This document shows positions 1-8,007 of a stretch of DNA of 41,472 nucleotides, piece after piece; position 1 is the stretch's first letter; every line of letters begins with the position of its first letter. The notes below the pieces were generated by a model. That model was given only the letters and a program-made list of their open reading frames with translations, did no database searches and was not told where the DNA came from. The position numbers were made by a program, and so were the translations under genes. This stretch comes from an archaeon (GTDB taxonomy: Archaea; Nanobdellota; Nanobdellia; SCGC-AAA011-G17; PNOQ01), in the NCBI GenBank assembly GCA_018671245.1, contig JABHIB010000008.1, positions 70,284 to 111,755 on the forward strand. Direction: 5' to 3'.

Positions 1-800
1 TTCCTATTATGTGTTGCAACATGAGTAATAGGATCAATAGACATACCATCTCTCGCAGCAATAGTCTGTACTTTTGATTGGATTTGGATTTGTCTTGCTT
101 GATAAATAGGATCCTTCTCAATCATCTTTTGACCAAAATGAGTAATAATTACTAATTTAGGATTAATCTCTTTAATTATTTTTACAGAGTCTTCAGAAGA
201 AAGATTATTTTTATCTTTATATCCAAACGGACTGAGATTATTAAGTATCAAAATATTGCACCCTTTTAAGTCTTCAACTACTTCGGGAGAATATTCTGTA
301 TCGGAACTGTAACCTAAAGTAAACCTACCATTACTAAACTTAAAACCAATACCATGAGGATCTGTATGTTTGGTTTTTAATGCAGTAATATTAATATTAC
401 TATTAAATCTCACTTTATGTCCTGCATCCAATGCAAGATATTTTTCAATCTGATTTCTATGATCTTTAGTTAAGTACGGTCGCCTGTTATCATTACCATA
501 AACTACTGACCTACTAGCAAGCAATATACCAGACTTATCCAGACCTGAATGAGTCATTGCTTCAATCATAATATTAATATCATTACAATGATCCAACATA
601 GAATTACTAGCCAACAATACACTAGTCTCTCTAGGGTTTATATTATACTCTCTTGCCCTAACAAGTGCACCAGGACCAGGGTCCAAATGAAACTGAATAC
701 CACTAATTCTTAGAATGATTCCTCCAGAAGCTCTTAATTGTCTTCCGACAGAAAACCTACCACCTCCCGTTCCAAGAAACACTATTTCATTTAAAGGCAT
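1..800 (-). CDS. Metallo-beta-lactamase-fold protein, 3' end cut by window edge
   Basis: The reading frame starts with ATG at 800 and stays open to the left edge, giving at least 266 residues. The N terminus (FLGTGGGRF) and the order of later motifs (KHTDPHG, GYSSDTEY, VIITHFGQ) fit the RNase Z/beta-CASP-like branch of metallo-beta-lactamase hydrolases. The motif that normally reads HxHxDH is here S-N-S-M-L-D-H, so both first-metal histidines are serine while the following Asp-His pair, the later His and the bridging Asp remain. Either a changed metal site or loss of catalysis is possible. A TATA-like element near 827-838 gives a nearly leaderless start. The substrate is unknown. Confidence 0.85.
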   Translation of the reverse strand, partial: MPLNEIVFLGTGGGRFSVGRQLRASGGIILRISGIQFHLDPGPGALVRAREYNINPRETSVLLASNSMLDHCNDINIMIEAMTHSGLDKSGILLASRSVVYGNDNRRPYLTKDHRNQIEKYLALDAGHKVRFNSNINITALKTKHTDPHGIGFKFSNGRFTLGYSSDTEYSPEVVEDLKGCNILILNNLSPFGYKDKNNLSSEDSVKIIKEINPKLVIITHFGQKMIEKDPIYQARQIQIQSKVQTIAARDGMSIDPITHVATHNR

Positions 801-826
801 ACTCAAGATTAGATAACCTCAAATCA

Positions 827-838
827 CTTTTAAAGATA
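827..838 (-). promoter_or_regulatory. TATA-like promoter of the metallo-beta-lactamase gene
   Basis: On the minus strand an element reading tatctttaaaag lies about 30 bases before the ATG at 800, the archaeal TATA spacing for a transcript with almost no leader. Inferred from sequence only. Confidence 0.45.
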
Positions 839-886
839 TATGAGATATATGTAAATTAACTAAGGAATCTTGCATACTTAGAAAGA

Positions 887-894
887 TTTAAATA
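887..894 (+). promoter_or_regulatory. TATA box of tRNA-Phe
   Basis: tttaaata is centred about 30 bases upstream of the first tRNA base (921), as expected for archaeal TBP/TFB-dependent tRNA transcription. Confidence 0.6.
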
Positions 895-920
895 GCAAAT
901 TAGAAATACAAAAAGCATAC

Positions 921-994
921 GGGACGGTAGCTCAGTCTGGGAGAGCGCTAGACTGAAGATCTAGATGTCGGGGGTTCAAATCCCCCTCGTCCCA
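921..994 (+). tRNA. tRNA-Phe (anticodon GAA)
   Basis: A complete cloverleaf can be folded. The acceptor arm pairs 921-927 with 987-993 (one G-U pair) and the discriminator base is A994. The D-stem is 930-933 with 943-946. The anticodon stem is 948-952 with 960-964 and the loop CTGAAGA carries GAA at 955-957. The variable region has five bases (965-969). The T-stem is five G-C pairs, 970-974 with 982-986, around loop TTCAAAT. CCA is not encoded and there is no intron. A protein gene starts only 25 bases later, so they may share a transcript. Confidence 0.97.
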
Positions 995-1018
995 TAAAAT
1001 TAGGTGAATTCTTAAAAA

Positions 1019-2143
1019 ATGGAACTAGAAAAAATAGTAAAAAAAGGTAGAAACTTTATGATAGGTTCACTAATCGCAGCACAAGCTATCTCTTTTGGAG
1101 GATGTGGAAGCGGAGTTACAACACCAGAAGAAGAAAACATACCCTATATAGAACATCAAAACGAAGAAACAAATCAGGAAGGTCAAGTAACATTTGAGAC
1201 TGGAGAAACATTACAGATTATAGATCAAGAAACCCAAGAACCTCTAGAGGATATAATAATAGATTATTACACAGATGATTCAGAAGAATATAGGGTCCTA
1301 ACAATTACAGATGAAACTCAAACTTATCTACCAACAAGAAGATACTTATCCGATTTTGAAAACGAGACAATCCCTCTACAAAGATCGGAGAATCAAGAAT
1401 ATCCAATTAGGCAACTTTCAGAAAACGAAAGAGAACCATTTATGAAATTTATGAAGGAATATATGGATGGGCAAGATAATCAGCAAAGGACTACAGATTG
1501 TTCAAATTATATTGGATCAGTTAGAGGAGAAGAATTATATCATGGAGATATAGTGATGGATGCCTTAATAACTTATTTTGTACCTGCTGGAGGAGTGATA
1601 TCAGAACTAGTAAATTTCTTTCAGAATCTCGGAGCAATAGAGGAAGGATATGAAAATTTTGGAGAGATGGTACTCTCAAGCAATTGGGATAGTTACTCTA
1701 AATTTGGAGACTCATACTCACTTATAACAAATATATTAGTTGAAAGTAATGCTCCAGAAGTAGAAATGACTCACCATTTTAATGAAGAGGGTAAGCTAAT
1801 TCTAGAAGCAATAGTTAGAGATAGTGGAACTTATGAATGTGGAAGTTTAGATAAAACTGTATCTTGTAGGGGTGAAACAGAACTTCATGATTATGGATTA
1901 AGATGGATATATGACAGACTTGATGAATTCAACTATATCCACTACCAGGAATGGCCAACTAATCAAGAAGATTTATCGATTCATCAACAAACCATACCAG
2001 AGGGAGGAGGATGGCATGGACCAGGACCTGGTGAATGGAGAATGAGAATGAGAGTATATGATGATACAATAAGAGTTTATCCAAACGGTTTTGATCTTGT
2101 GAACGTTACATTTTCAGATTGGATATATGTCAATATTGAATAG
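1019..2143 (+). CDS. Putative secreted lipoprotein of unknown function
   Basis: 374 residues. The basic N terminus, hydrophobic stretch (residues about 14-27) and FGGC at Cys29 resemble a lipobox, followed by an acidic Thr/Glu-rich linker; the protein is probably membrane-tethered outside the cell. The body has three further Cys (DCSN, ECGS, SCRG) and an aromatic, Pro/Gly-rich C terminus. No family is recognised. It begins 25 bases after tRNA-Phe with AGGTGA at 1002-1007 as a possible ribosome-binding site and no TATA box of its own, so read-through from the tRNA promoter is plausible. An ATG at 1058 just before the hydrophobic stretch is an alternative start. Confidence 0.75.
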   Translation: MELEKIVKKGRNFMIGSLIAAQAISFGGCGSGVTTPEEENIPYIEHQNEETNQEGQVTFETGETLQIIDQETQEPLEDIIIDYYTDDSEEYRVLTITDETQTYLPTRRYLSDFENETIPLQRSENQEYPIRQLSENEREPFMKFMKEYMDGQDNQQRTTDCSNYIGSVRGEELYHGDIVMDALITYFVPAGGVISELVNFFQNLGAIEEGYENFGEMVLSSNWDSYSKFGDSYSLITNILVESNAPEVEMTHHFNEEGKLILEAIVRDSGTYECGSLDKTVSCRGETELHDYGLRWIYDRLDEFNYIHYQEWPTNQEDLSIHQQTIPEGGGWHGPGPGEWRMRMRVYDDTIRVYPNGFDLVNVTFSDWIYVNIE

Positions 2144-2146
2144 CAA

Positions 2147-2157
2147 AATTTTATAAA
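2147..2157 (+). promoter_or_regulatory. TATA-like promoter of the pilin-like gene at 2192
   Basis: attttataaag is centred 26-27 bases before a short leader containing AGGTGAT, which lies six bases upstream of ATG 2192. Confidence 0.5.
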
Positions 2158-2191
2158 GATTGAAAAAAGAAAAGGTACAGGTGATTAATCA

Positions 2192-2713
2192 ATGAAAACT
2201 CATTCTAATAAAAGAGGAGCGATAGAACTATCAATGACAACAATAATAGTAGTAGTCATTGGAGTAACATTATTAACACTAGGATTAACTTTTGTAAAAA
2301 ACATCATGGGTGGAGCAGAAGGAATAAGCGATGAAGCTTTCACTGAAGCAGATAGAATGATTAGAGATATGATGGGAAGTGATGAAGAATTCTATATATC
2401 AGGGATTACATTTGATGCTAGACCTGGTGAAAGATTAACTGCAGGAGTAGGAGTAAGAGATTACAACAACTGGACAACACTCATATTGACACCAGAAGTA
2501 ACTGGAGGAGAATGTAGTACAGATTGGATTTTACTTCCAGATAGCACACTAAATACAAACCCTGGAGATTTAACATCAGTTCCATTTCAGATACTTGTTC
2601 CAAGAGGTACACCAGTTGGACCAACTTGTTTTTATACAATAACGGCAACTTCGGCAAACCCTTCACAAGTTTATGGATATAAAACAATAATTGTTAATCT
2701 AGTGAGCGAATAA
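2192..2713 (+). CDS. Type IV pilin-like secreted protein
   Basis: 173 residues with a class III (prepilin-type) N terminus: a short basic segment ending K7-R8-G9, then AIELSM and a hydrophobic segment of about 20 residues. Archaeal prepilin peptidases (FlaK/PibD) cut after the Gly and leave the hydrophobic helix as the polymerisation or anchoring domain; such an enzyme is encoded at 29453-30337. The rest looks like a beta-rich ectodomain with two Cys (GGECSTDW and PTCFYTIT) that could pair. An AGGTGAT ribosome-binding site precedes the ATG. Whether it is a pilus subunit or a stand-alone surface protein is unknown. Confidence 0.8.
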   Translation: MKTHSNKRGAIELSMTTIIVVVIGVTLLTLGLTFVKNIMGGAEGISDEAFTEADRMIRDMMGSDEEFYISGITFDARPGERLTAGVGVRDYNNWTTLILTPEVTGGECSTDWILLPDSTLNTNPGDLTSVPFQILVPRGTPVGPTCFYTITATSANPSQVYGYKTIIVNLVSE

Positions 2714-2719
2714 ACAAAC

Positions 2720-2728
2720 TTTATATAC
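2720..2728 (+). promoter_or_regulatory. TATA box of cysS, next to a T-rich terminator for the upstream gene
   Basis: tttatatac is centred 26 bases before ATG 2750, so the cysS transcript should be leaderless. The T-rich run 2728-2748 that follows could also end transcription from the pilin-like gene, so promoter and terminator share about 30 bases. Confidence 0.55.
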
Positions 2729-2749
2729 TTCTTTTTTCTTTTATTTTTC

Positions 2750-4099
2750 ATGCAACTCTATAACACACTATCAAAAAAGAAAGAGAAATTCAAACCTTTG
2801 AAAAAGAAAGAGGTAGGGATGTATGTTTGTGGTCCAACGATTTATGATTATGGACATTTAGGGCACGGACGATCTGCAGTAAATTTTGATGTGATAAGAA
2901 GATATCTAAAATTTAAGGGATATAAAGTAAATTTTATTTTTAATTATACAGACATAGATGATAAAATAATAGAAAGGGCAAACAAGGACAATATTTCAAT
3001 TTCAGATTTAACAAAAAAATTCACAAAAATATACAATGAAGATTATAACGAATTGAATGTTTTGAAACCTACAAAAAACCCAAAACCTACAAAGCACATT
3101 AAAGAGATAATAGAAATAATAAAAGATCTTGAAAAAAATGGATTTACATATCAACTAGAAGGCGGATTATATTTTGACACATCAAAATTCAAAGGTTATG
3201 GAAAATTATCTCATCAAGATATTGAACAACTCCAAGCAGGAAAAAGAATAAAAAAAGATGAAAATAAAAAAAACTATAGAGATTTTGTAATCTGGAAATT
3301 AGCAAAAAAGGGAGAACCCGCTTGGAAAAGCCCATGGGGAGAAGGAAGACCTGGATGGCACATAGAATGTTCTGCAATGTCAAAAACATATTTAGGAAAA
3401 ACTTTTGATATACATGGAGGAGGGCAAGACTTAATATTTCCACACCATGAAAACGAAATAGCTCAATCAGAGGCAGCAAACAAAAAACCTTTTGCAAATT
3501 ATTGGTTACATAATGGGTTTATACAAGTAAATAAAGAAAAAATGTCAAAATCCTTGGGAAATTTCTTTACACTAAAAGATGCATTCAAAGAATATGATCC
3601 AATGGTTGTTAGATATATGATAATCTCTGCACACTATAGGGCACCAATAGATTTTTCGAAACAAAATCTAGAACAAGCAAAAAACTCATTAAATAGAATA
3701 CAAGAATTCGTGAGTAGTGCAAAAAAATCAAAAAATAAACTAGATGAAAAACTAATACAGAAAACGAAAAAAGAATTTATAGATGCAATGGACAATGACT
3801 TCGATACTCCGAAGGCATTAGCAACAATTTTTCAATTTGTTAGAGAAGCTAATAAATTAGAAAATGGAAAAAATGCATATGATCTAATAATCGAATTTGA
3901 TAAAACTCTCGGACTAAATCTTAACAAAATAAAAAAAGAAGTGACTCCAGAAGAAATAAAAAAACTATTACTAAAAAGAGAAACTGCAAGAACTGAAAAA
4001 GATTGGAAAGAAGCAGATAGATTAAGAGATGAAATTAAAAAAATAGGATACCTCATTGAAGACTCAAAAGAAGGTTTGCAAATAAAAAGAATCAAATAG
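2750..4099 (+). CDS. cysS: Cysteinyl-tRNA synthetase
   Basis: 449 residues, normal length for class I CysRS, which joins cysteine to tRNA-Cys in the cytoplasm. The zinc site is visible: C27 in MYVCGPT, C207 in WHIEC, and the HHENE motif near residue 232. The HIGH-like signature is H36-L-G-H39 and KMSKS is at 264-268. The C-terminal part carries the usual anticodon-binding helical region. The gene is monocistronic with its own leaderless promoter. Canonical CysRS is a full alternative to the indirect SepRS/SepCysS route of methanogens. Confidence 0.97.
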   Translation: MQLYNTLSKKKEKFKPLKKKEVGMYVCGPTIYDYGHLGHGRSAVNFDVIRRYLKFKGYKVNFIFNYTDIDDKIIERANKDNISISDLTKKFTKIYNEDYNELNVLKPTKNPKPTKHIKEIIEIIKDLEKNGFTYQLEGGLYFDTSKFKGYGKLSHQDIEQLQAGKRIKKDENKKNYRDFVIWKLAKKGEPAWKSPWGEGRPGWHIECSAMSKTYLGKTFDIHGGGQDLIFPHHENEIAQSEAANKKPFANYWLHNGFIQVNKEKMSKSLGNFFTLKDAFKEYDPMVVRYMIISAHYRAPIDFSKQNLEQAKNSLNRIQEFVSSAKKSKNKLDEKLIQKTKKEFIDAMDNDFDTPKALATIFQFVREANKLENGKNAYDLIIEFDKTLGLNLNKIKKEVTPEEIKKLLLKRETARTEKDWKEADRLRDEIKKIGYLIEDSKEGLQIKRIK

Positions 4100-4140
4100 A
4101 AACATTTTTAAACAAAAGCTAAGCCTTTCAAGGATATAAT

Positions 4141-4569
4141 ATGGCAATTGACGATATAAAAGCAAATGACCTGATAAAAAAATCAGCTCAAGAATTGAAA
4201 AAAATAGATGTAATCAAAGCTCCAGAGTGGGCTAAATTTGCAAAAACTGGAGCACATAAAGAAAGACCACCTGTAGAGAGAGATTGGTGGTTTACTAGAG
4301 CTGCAGCAATATTAAGAAAAGTATATACACTTGGACCAATAGGAACAGCAAAATTAAGAGTTAAATATGGTGGAAAACAATCTAGAGGAAGTAGACCTGA
4401 AAAGTTTAAAAAAGGTTCTGGAAACATAATTAGAACAATATTACAACAATTAGAAAAAGCAGAACTAATCACACAAACTAAAAAAGGAGTACATCACGGA
4501 AGAGTGTTAACTCCAAAAGGTCAATCCTTTTTGAATAAAGTAGCAAAAGATGCAAAAAAATCAGAATAA
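4141..4569 (+). CDS. rps19e: Ribosomal protein eS19
   Basis: 142 residues, small-subunit protein found only in archaea and eukaryotes. The signature region DWWFTRAAAILRKVY followed by GPIGTAKLRVKYGG and a winged-helix-like C terminus (ILQQLEKAELI) is clear. First gene of the cluster eS19-PDCD5-eL39-eL31, a classic archaeal arrangement; its stop lies inside the next gene (20-base overlap). A TATA-like element at 4105-4113 gives a leader of only a few bases. Confidence 0.97.
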   Translation: MAIDDIKANDLIKKSAQELKKIDVIKAPEWAKFAKTGAHKERPPVERDWWFTRAAAILRKVYTLGPIGTAKLRVKYGGKQSRGSRPEKFKKGSGNIIRTILQQLEKAELITQTKKGVHHGRVLTPKGQSFLNKVAKDAKKSE

Positions 4570-4828
4570 TCAAGAAGAATTAAAAAAATTACAACAACAG
4601 CTAGATCATCTAGAAAGACTAGCTAAACAACATATGACAAGAGAAGCAATTGAAAGGTATGGGAATATAAAAATAGCCCATCAAGAACTTTCGATTCAGC
4701 TGATCCTCTTGATAACACAATCAATTGAAAAAAATCAATTGAGAGAAAAAATTACAGACGAACAATTAAAAACTCTGTTAAGAGAAATTCAAAATCAAAA
4801 AAGACAAACAAAAATAAAATTTAAATAA
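4550..4828 (+). CDS. PDCD5/TFAR19-family DNA-binding protein
   Basis: 92 residues. The charged N-terminal coiled-coil region (EELKKLQQQLDHLERLA) and the helical core (EAIERYGNIKIAHQEL, then LREKITDEQLKTLL) match the archaeal PDCD5 family, small three-helix proteins reported to bind DNA. It sits in its canonical place between eS19 and eL39 and overlaps eS19 by 20 bases. The motif near residues 76-86 (DEQLKTLLREI) replaces the usual I-D-D-E-x-L-K-x-L-L pattern. Its cellular role is not established. Confidence 0.92.
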   Translation: MQKNQNNQEELKKLQQQLDHLERLAKQHMTREAIERYGNIKIAHQELSIQLILLITQSIEKNQLREKITDEQLKTLLREIQNQKRQTKIKFK

Positions 4829-4829
4829 A

Positions 4830-5003
4830 ATGGCAAGACACATAACTCCAGCAAAAAAAGCAAGATTAGCTAAGAAAGGTAGACAAACAAGATGGGCACC
4901 ATTTTGGGTTGTACCAAAAATAGCTGGAACAGGGAAAAAAATTCATCCTTCTGTATTTACAAAAATTAAAAGAAGTTGGAGAAGAACTAAAACTAAAGCA
5001 TAA
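4830..5003 (+). CDS. rpl39e: Ribosomal protein eL39
   Basis: 57 residues, very basic. It reads MARHITPAKKARLAKKGRQT and then WAPFWVVPKI and a Lys/Arg-rich end (RSWRRTK), the diagnostic pattern of eL39, which lines the ribosomal exit tunnel. The ATG begins two bases after the PDCD5 stop and eL31 follows two bases later, so it is translated from the same message. The N-terminal ARHITPAKK is a little different from the common archaeal forms. Confidence 0.95.
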   Translation: MARHITPAKKARLAKKGRQTRWAPFWVVPKIAGTGKKIHPSVFTKIKRSWRRTKTKA

Positions 5004-5004
5004 A

Positions 5005-5475
5005 ATGGCAGATAAAAAGGAAAGAATTTACATAATACCATTAAGAAGAGAATTTCTAAAGGCTCCTAAATATAAGAGATCTGCAAAATCAATTAGAGCA
5101 ATAAAAGAATTCATAAAAAAACATATGAAGGTAGATAATGTTCTAATCGGTAAATACCTAAATGAAAATGTTTGGAAAAATGGACCAAAAAATCCTCCAT
5201 CCAAAGTAAATGTTAAAGTAGTAAAAGAAGATAAATTAGCAAACGTAGAATTAATAGGTGCTCCTGAAGAAAAAATAGTAGAAAAGAAACCTGCTAAGAA
5301 AAAAACAGAAGAAAAAACTACTGAAAAGAAAGACGATAAAGAAACGAAAAAGCCTGGTAAAATTGAAACTAAAAAAGTACCAAAAGCTTCCGAACTAAAA
5401 GAGAAAAAAACAGAAGCTAAAAAGAAAGAAACAAAAAAAGTTCCAACGGCTTCAGAGTTAAAAGAAAAGAAATAA
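5005..5475 (+). CDS. rpl31e: Ribosomal protein eL31 with a repetitive Lys/Glu C-terminal extension
   Basis: Residues 1-90 are a standard eL31 (IYIIPLRREF, KRSAKSIRAIKEFIKKHMK, NENVWKNGPKNPP), a large-subunit protein near the exit tunnel. The remaining ~65 residues are a low-complexity Lys/Glu/Thr tail absent from ordinary eL31. It ends in two copies of K-K-V-P-x-A-S-E-L-K-E-K-K, at residues 123-135 and 144-156. The stop codon overlaps the ATG of cbf5 by one base (TAATG), so translation is probably coupled. The tail is probably unstructured and could be a docking site on the ribosome; that is inference. Confidence 0.95.
   Translation: MADKKERIYIIPLRREFLKAPKYKRSAKSIRAIKEFIKKHMKVDNVLIGKYLNENVWKNGPKNPPSKVNVKVVKEDKLANVELIGAPEEKIVEKKPAKKKTEEKTTEKKDDKETKKPGKIETKKVPKASELKEKKTEAKKKETKKVPTASELKEKK
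5371..5472 (+). repeat. Two 13-codon direct repeats in the eL31 tail
   Basis: Unit 1 is 5371-5409 and unit 2 is 5434-5472, separated by eight codons. The peptides differ only at position 5 (Lys or Thr), while the DNA differs at several third positions, so the peptide rather than the DNA sequence appears conserved. Confidence 0.85.
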
Positions 5476-6485
5476 TGTGCCTTCTACCATTTGAGAAAAC
5501 AAAAAGAGAAATCATAGTAAAAAAAGAATCTATTTCTAACAAAGATTACGGTAAATCTCCGAAAGAACGAACTACTGAAGAACTAATCAAATATGGAGTA
5601 GTAAATATAAACAAACCAGAAGGACCAACATCACATCAAGTTACATCATACGTTAAAGACATTCTGAAAATTGAAAAGGCTGGACATTCAGGAACACTAG
5701 ATCCGAAAGTAACTGGAGTCTTACTAATTGCAGTAGAAGATGCAACAAGGATAGTTCAAACAATTCTAACAACTGGAAAAGAATATATCTGTTTGATGAA
5801 AATTCATAAAGATAAACCAGAAGAAGAAATAAGAGAAGCAGTAAATTCATTTATTGGAAAAATAAAACAAATTCCACCAATAAGATCTGCAGTAAAAAGA
5901 AGAGAAAGAGAAAGAACAATATACTATATAGACATATTAGAGATAAAAGGAAAAGAAGTATTATTGAAAGTTGGATGCCAGGCAGGAACATACATGAGAA
6001 AACTCTGCCACGATATTGGAGAAAAACTAGAAACTGGTGCACATATGGATCAATTAGTCAGAACCAAAGCTGGACCTTTCAATGACACAGAGTGGTATTC
6101 TCTTCAAGAATTAATAGATGCATATGAATTCTATAAAGAAGGCAATGATTCAGAATTAAAAAAAATAATCAAGCCAATAGAAGATGCAACATCACATTTA
6201 CCAAAAGTCTGGATAATGGATACAACAGTTGACTCAATAAGCCATGGTGCAGAATTAAACATTCCAGGGATTTCTAAATTCCATTCTGGAATAAAAAGAA
6301 AAGATCCTGTTGCAATACTAACATTGAAAGGAGAACTTGTAGCACTTGGTGAAGCATACTTAAGTTCAGAAGAGATGACAGAAAAAGATATGGGAACAGC
6401 AATAAAAACTAAAAAAGTTTTTATGAAAAGAGGAATATATCCAAAAATGGAATTTGAATATGATGGAAACAATAAAAATAACTAG
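5475..6485 (+). CDS. cbf5: tRNA/rRNA pseudouridine synthase Cbf5 (H/ACA RNP)
   Basis: 336 residues. TruB/Cbf5 family: VVNINKPEGPTSHQV, then AGHSGTLDPKVTGVL with catalytic Asp76, and R-T-K-A-G-P at the end of the catalytic domain. The C-terminal part (about 240-325) fits a PUA domain that holds the ACA box of guide RNAs. Archaeal Cbf5 works with Nop10 (encoded here at 24149), Gar1 and L7Ae, and can also modify U55 of tRNA. Following eL31 without aIF6 differs from the common archaeal order. It overlaps the radical SAM gene by 26 bases. Confidence 0.95.
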   Translation: MCLLPFEKTKREIIVKKESISNKDYGKSPKERTTEELIKYGVVNINKPEGPTSHQVTSYVKDILKIEKAGHSGTLDPKVTGVLLIAVEDATRIVQTILTTGKEYICLMKIHKDKPEEEIREAVNSFIGKIKQIPPIRSAVKRRERERTIYYIDILEIKGKEVLLKVGCQAGTYMRKLCHDIGEKLETGAHMDQLVRTKAGPFNDTEWYSLQELIDAYEFYKEGNDSELKKIIKPIEDATSHLPKVWIMDTTVDSISHGAELNIPGISKFHSGIKRKDPVAILTLKGELVALGEAYLSSEEMTEKDMGTAIKTKKVFMKRGIYPKMEFEYDGNNKNN

Positions 6486-7452
6486 AGAATCAGGAATTCC
6501 ATTAATGGGAGCAATTCAATTTGGAATAATAGATAGAGGAACAAACTTATTACAAATCAGAGCAACAACAATATGTAATCTAAATTGCCCATTCTGCTCA
6601 ACAGATGCAGGGCCAAATTCAAAAACTCATAAAACAACTTATTCTGTAGATATAGACTACCTAATAGATTGGGTAAAAGAAGTTGTAAAATATAAGGGTG
6701 GGAAAAATATTGAAGCAAATCTAGATTCAGTTGGAGAACCATTCGTACATAAAGATTTCATAGAGCTAGCAAAAAAAGTGGCAGATATAGAAGGGATCTA
6801 TAAGATATCTATGCAATCAAACGGAACACTTGTAAAAAAAGAACAGATAGATGAACTAGATTCAATAGGAATACCTATACGAATTAATCTATCAATACAT
6901 TCAACAGATAAAGAGGAAGCAAAAGAACTAGCAGGGAATGAAAATTATGAAATAACACAAATAGTTGAATTAGCAAAATACATTAATTCTAAAAAAAATA
7001 TTGAACTACTTTTAGCACCTGTATGGTTACCAGGACTAAATGATAAAGGAATAGGGAACATAGTTGAATTAGCAAAAGAACTCAAATGTTTAATTGGAAT
7101 CCAAAAATACGAGATCTACAAGTATTCAAGAAAGATGAAAAAAGCGAAAAATATCACATTCTGGAAATTCTATAAAAAACTTGAAGAATGGGAAAAAGAA
7201 CATAATACTCAACTAAAACTAGATCCTAAAATCTTTAAATTTGAAAAAATGACAAGATTTCCAAAAACAATGGATGTGAACCAAAAAGTTTATGCAGAAA
7301 TAAAGGCACCGGGTTGGATAAAAGGTCAAATGATCGGCGTTGCAAACCAACGATGTGTGACAATCAATAAATGTAACAAACCAATCGGATCAACAGCAAA
7401 GGTTAAAATAGTACAAAACAAAAATAACATATATCTAGCAAATCAACTCTAA
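6460..7452 (+). CDS. Radical SAM enzyme with C-terminal TRAM domain
   Basis: About 330 residues. The 4Fe-4S motif CNLNCPFC (C39/C43/C46 from this start) binds S-adenosylmethionine, followed by a TIM-barrel core with a D-S-V-G-E-P segment. The last ~45 residues (KGQMIGVANQRCV to KVKIVQ) look like a TRAM domain, an RNA-binding OB fold also found in TrmA- and MiaB-type enzymes. It resembles the archaeal group COG2100, whose substrate is not known; RNA is a reasonable guess because of TRAM and the overlap with cbf5. A TTG at 6454 extends the frame slightly; ATG 6460 or 6463 is more likely. Confidence 0.85.
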   Translation: MMETIKITRESGIPLMGAIQFGIIDRGTNLLQIRATTICNLNCPFCSTDAGPNSKTHKTTYSVDIDYLIDWVKEVVKYKGGKNIEANLDSVGEPFVHKDFIELAKKVADIEGIYKISMQSNGTLVKKEQIDELDSIGIPIRINLSIHSTDKEEAKELAGNENYEITQIVELAKYINSKKNIELLLAPVWLPGLNDKGIGNIVELAKELKCLIGIQKYEIYKYSRKMKKAKNITFWKFYKKLEEWEKEHNTQLKLDPKIFKFEKMTRFPKTMDVNQKVYAEIKAPGWIKGQMIGVANQRCVTINKCNKPIGSTAKVKIVQNKNNIYLANQL

Positions 7453-7490
7453 TTATAGCGAAATCACTACTATATTATAGTCTCAAAACG

Positions 7491-7498
7491 TTTAAATA
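7491..7498 (+). promoter_or_regulatory. TATA box for the gene at 7558 (long-leader type)
   Basis: tttaaata lies about 64 bases before ATG 7558, predicting a leader near 40 bases that contains AGGGAGGTTGAT at 7543-7554, a near-complete anti-16S match. Nearby genes are mostly leaderless. Confidence 0.55.
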
Positions 7499-7557
7499 AC
7501 AAAAAATCAAAATTAGAGTGTATTTAAGTTCAAAAAATTGAAAGGGAGGTTGATTAC

Positions 7558-7908
7558 ATGGCTAAGAAAAAATCGATGTGGGATAAATGGGCATTTACAG
7601 CAGCATGGGTAGTTTCATTAATTTTGGCAATAGCAGCAACATTTAAGTTAAATTTGACTGGAAATTACTGGTTATTTATCTTAGTATTACTCGGTATAGT
7701 TGTCGGATGGATGTATAAAGCAAAAGATGTAATGCCATTGCTATGGTTAGCATTGATATTTATACTATTATCTCAATTTACACCAATATTAAGTAGTGGA
7801 TATTATGTTGGAGTACTTGTAGGTACTTTCTTCGATGCATTTAAAGTGTTCTTGAGCACAGCTGCATTTGTTGTAGTATACAAGAAAATATATAGTATAC
7901 TTAGTTAA
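7558..7908 (+). CDS. Small polytopic membrane protein
   Basis: 116 residues with a basic N terminus (MAKKKSMWDKW) and four hydrophobic segments near residues 12-26, 37-50, 58-73 and 79-108. No catalytic motif or known family is recognised. The very strong ribosome-binding site three bases before the ATG and a separate promoter predict high translation. A T-rich run at 7917-7935 follows, so it is probably monocistronic. Confidence 0.75.
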   Translation: MAKKKSMWDKWAFTAAWVVSLILAIAATFKLNLTGNYWLFILVLLGIVVGWMYKAKDVMPLLWLALIFILLSQFTPILSSGYYVGVLVGTFFDAFKVFLSTAAFVVVYKKIYSILS

Positions 7909-7916
7909 AACCTTTA

Positions 7917-7935
7917 ATTTTATTTTCTTTTTTTT
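7917..7935 (+). terminator. T-rich terminator
   Basis: Run of mostly T immediately after the 7558-7908 gene; archaeal RNA polymerase terminates at such tracts without a hairpin. Confidence 0.5.
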
Positions 7936-7976
7936 AAACAACTTAGTAAATTTTACGCCATCAAGAAATAGAAAAG

Positions 7977-7987
7977 TTTTAAATATA
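7977..7987 (+). promoter_or_regulatory. TATA box of lysS
   Basis: ttttaaatata centred 26 bases before ATG 8008 predicts a leaderless message. Confidence 0.55.
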
Positions 7988-8007
7988 CATGAATAAATTG
8001 ATTCAAT

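Noticed and set aside
3189-3497. Open frame on the minus strand inside cysS
   Set aside because: Opposite the catalytic core of a strongly supported gene; the protein is Leu/Phe-rich as expected from antisense of AT-rich coding DNA.
4830-5003. Reading this stretch as an intergenic gap
   Set aside because: It encodes a clear eL39 of 57 residues.
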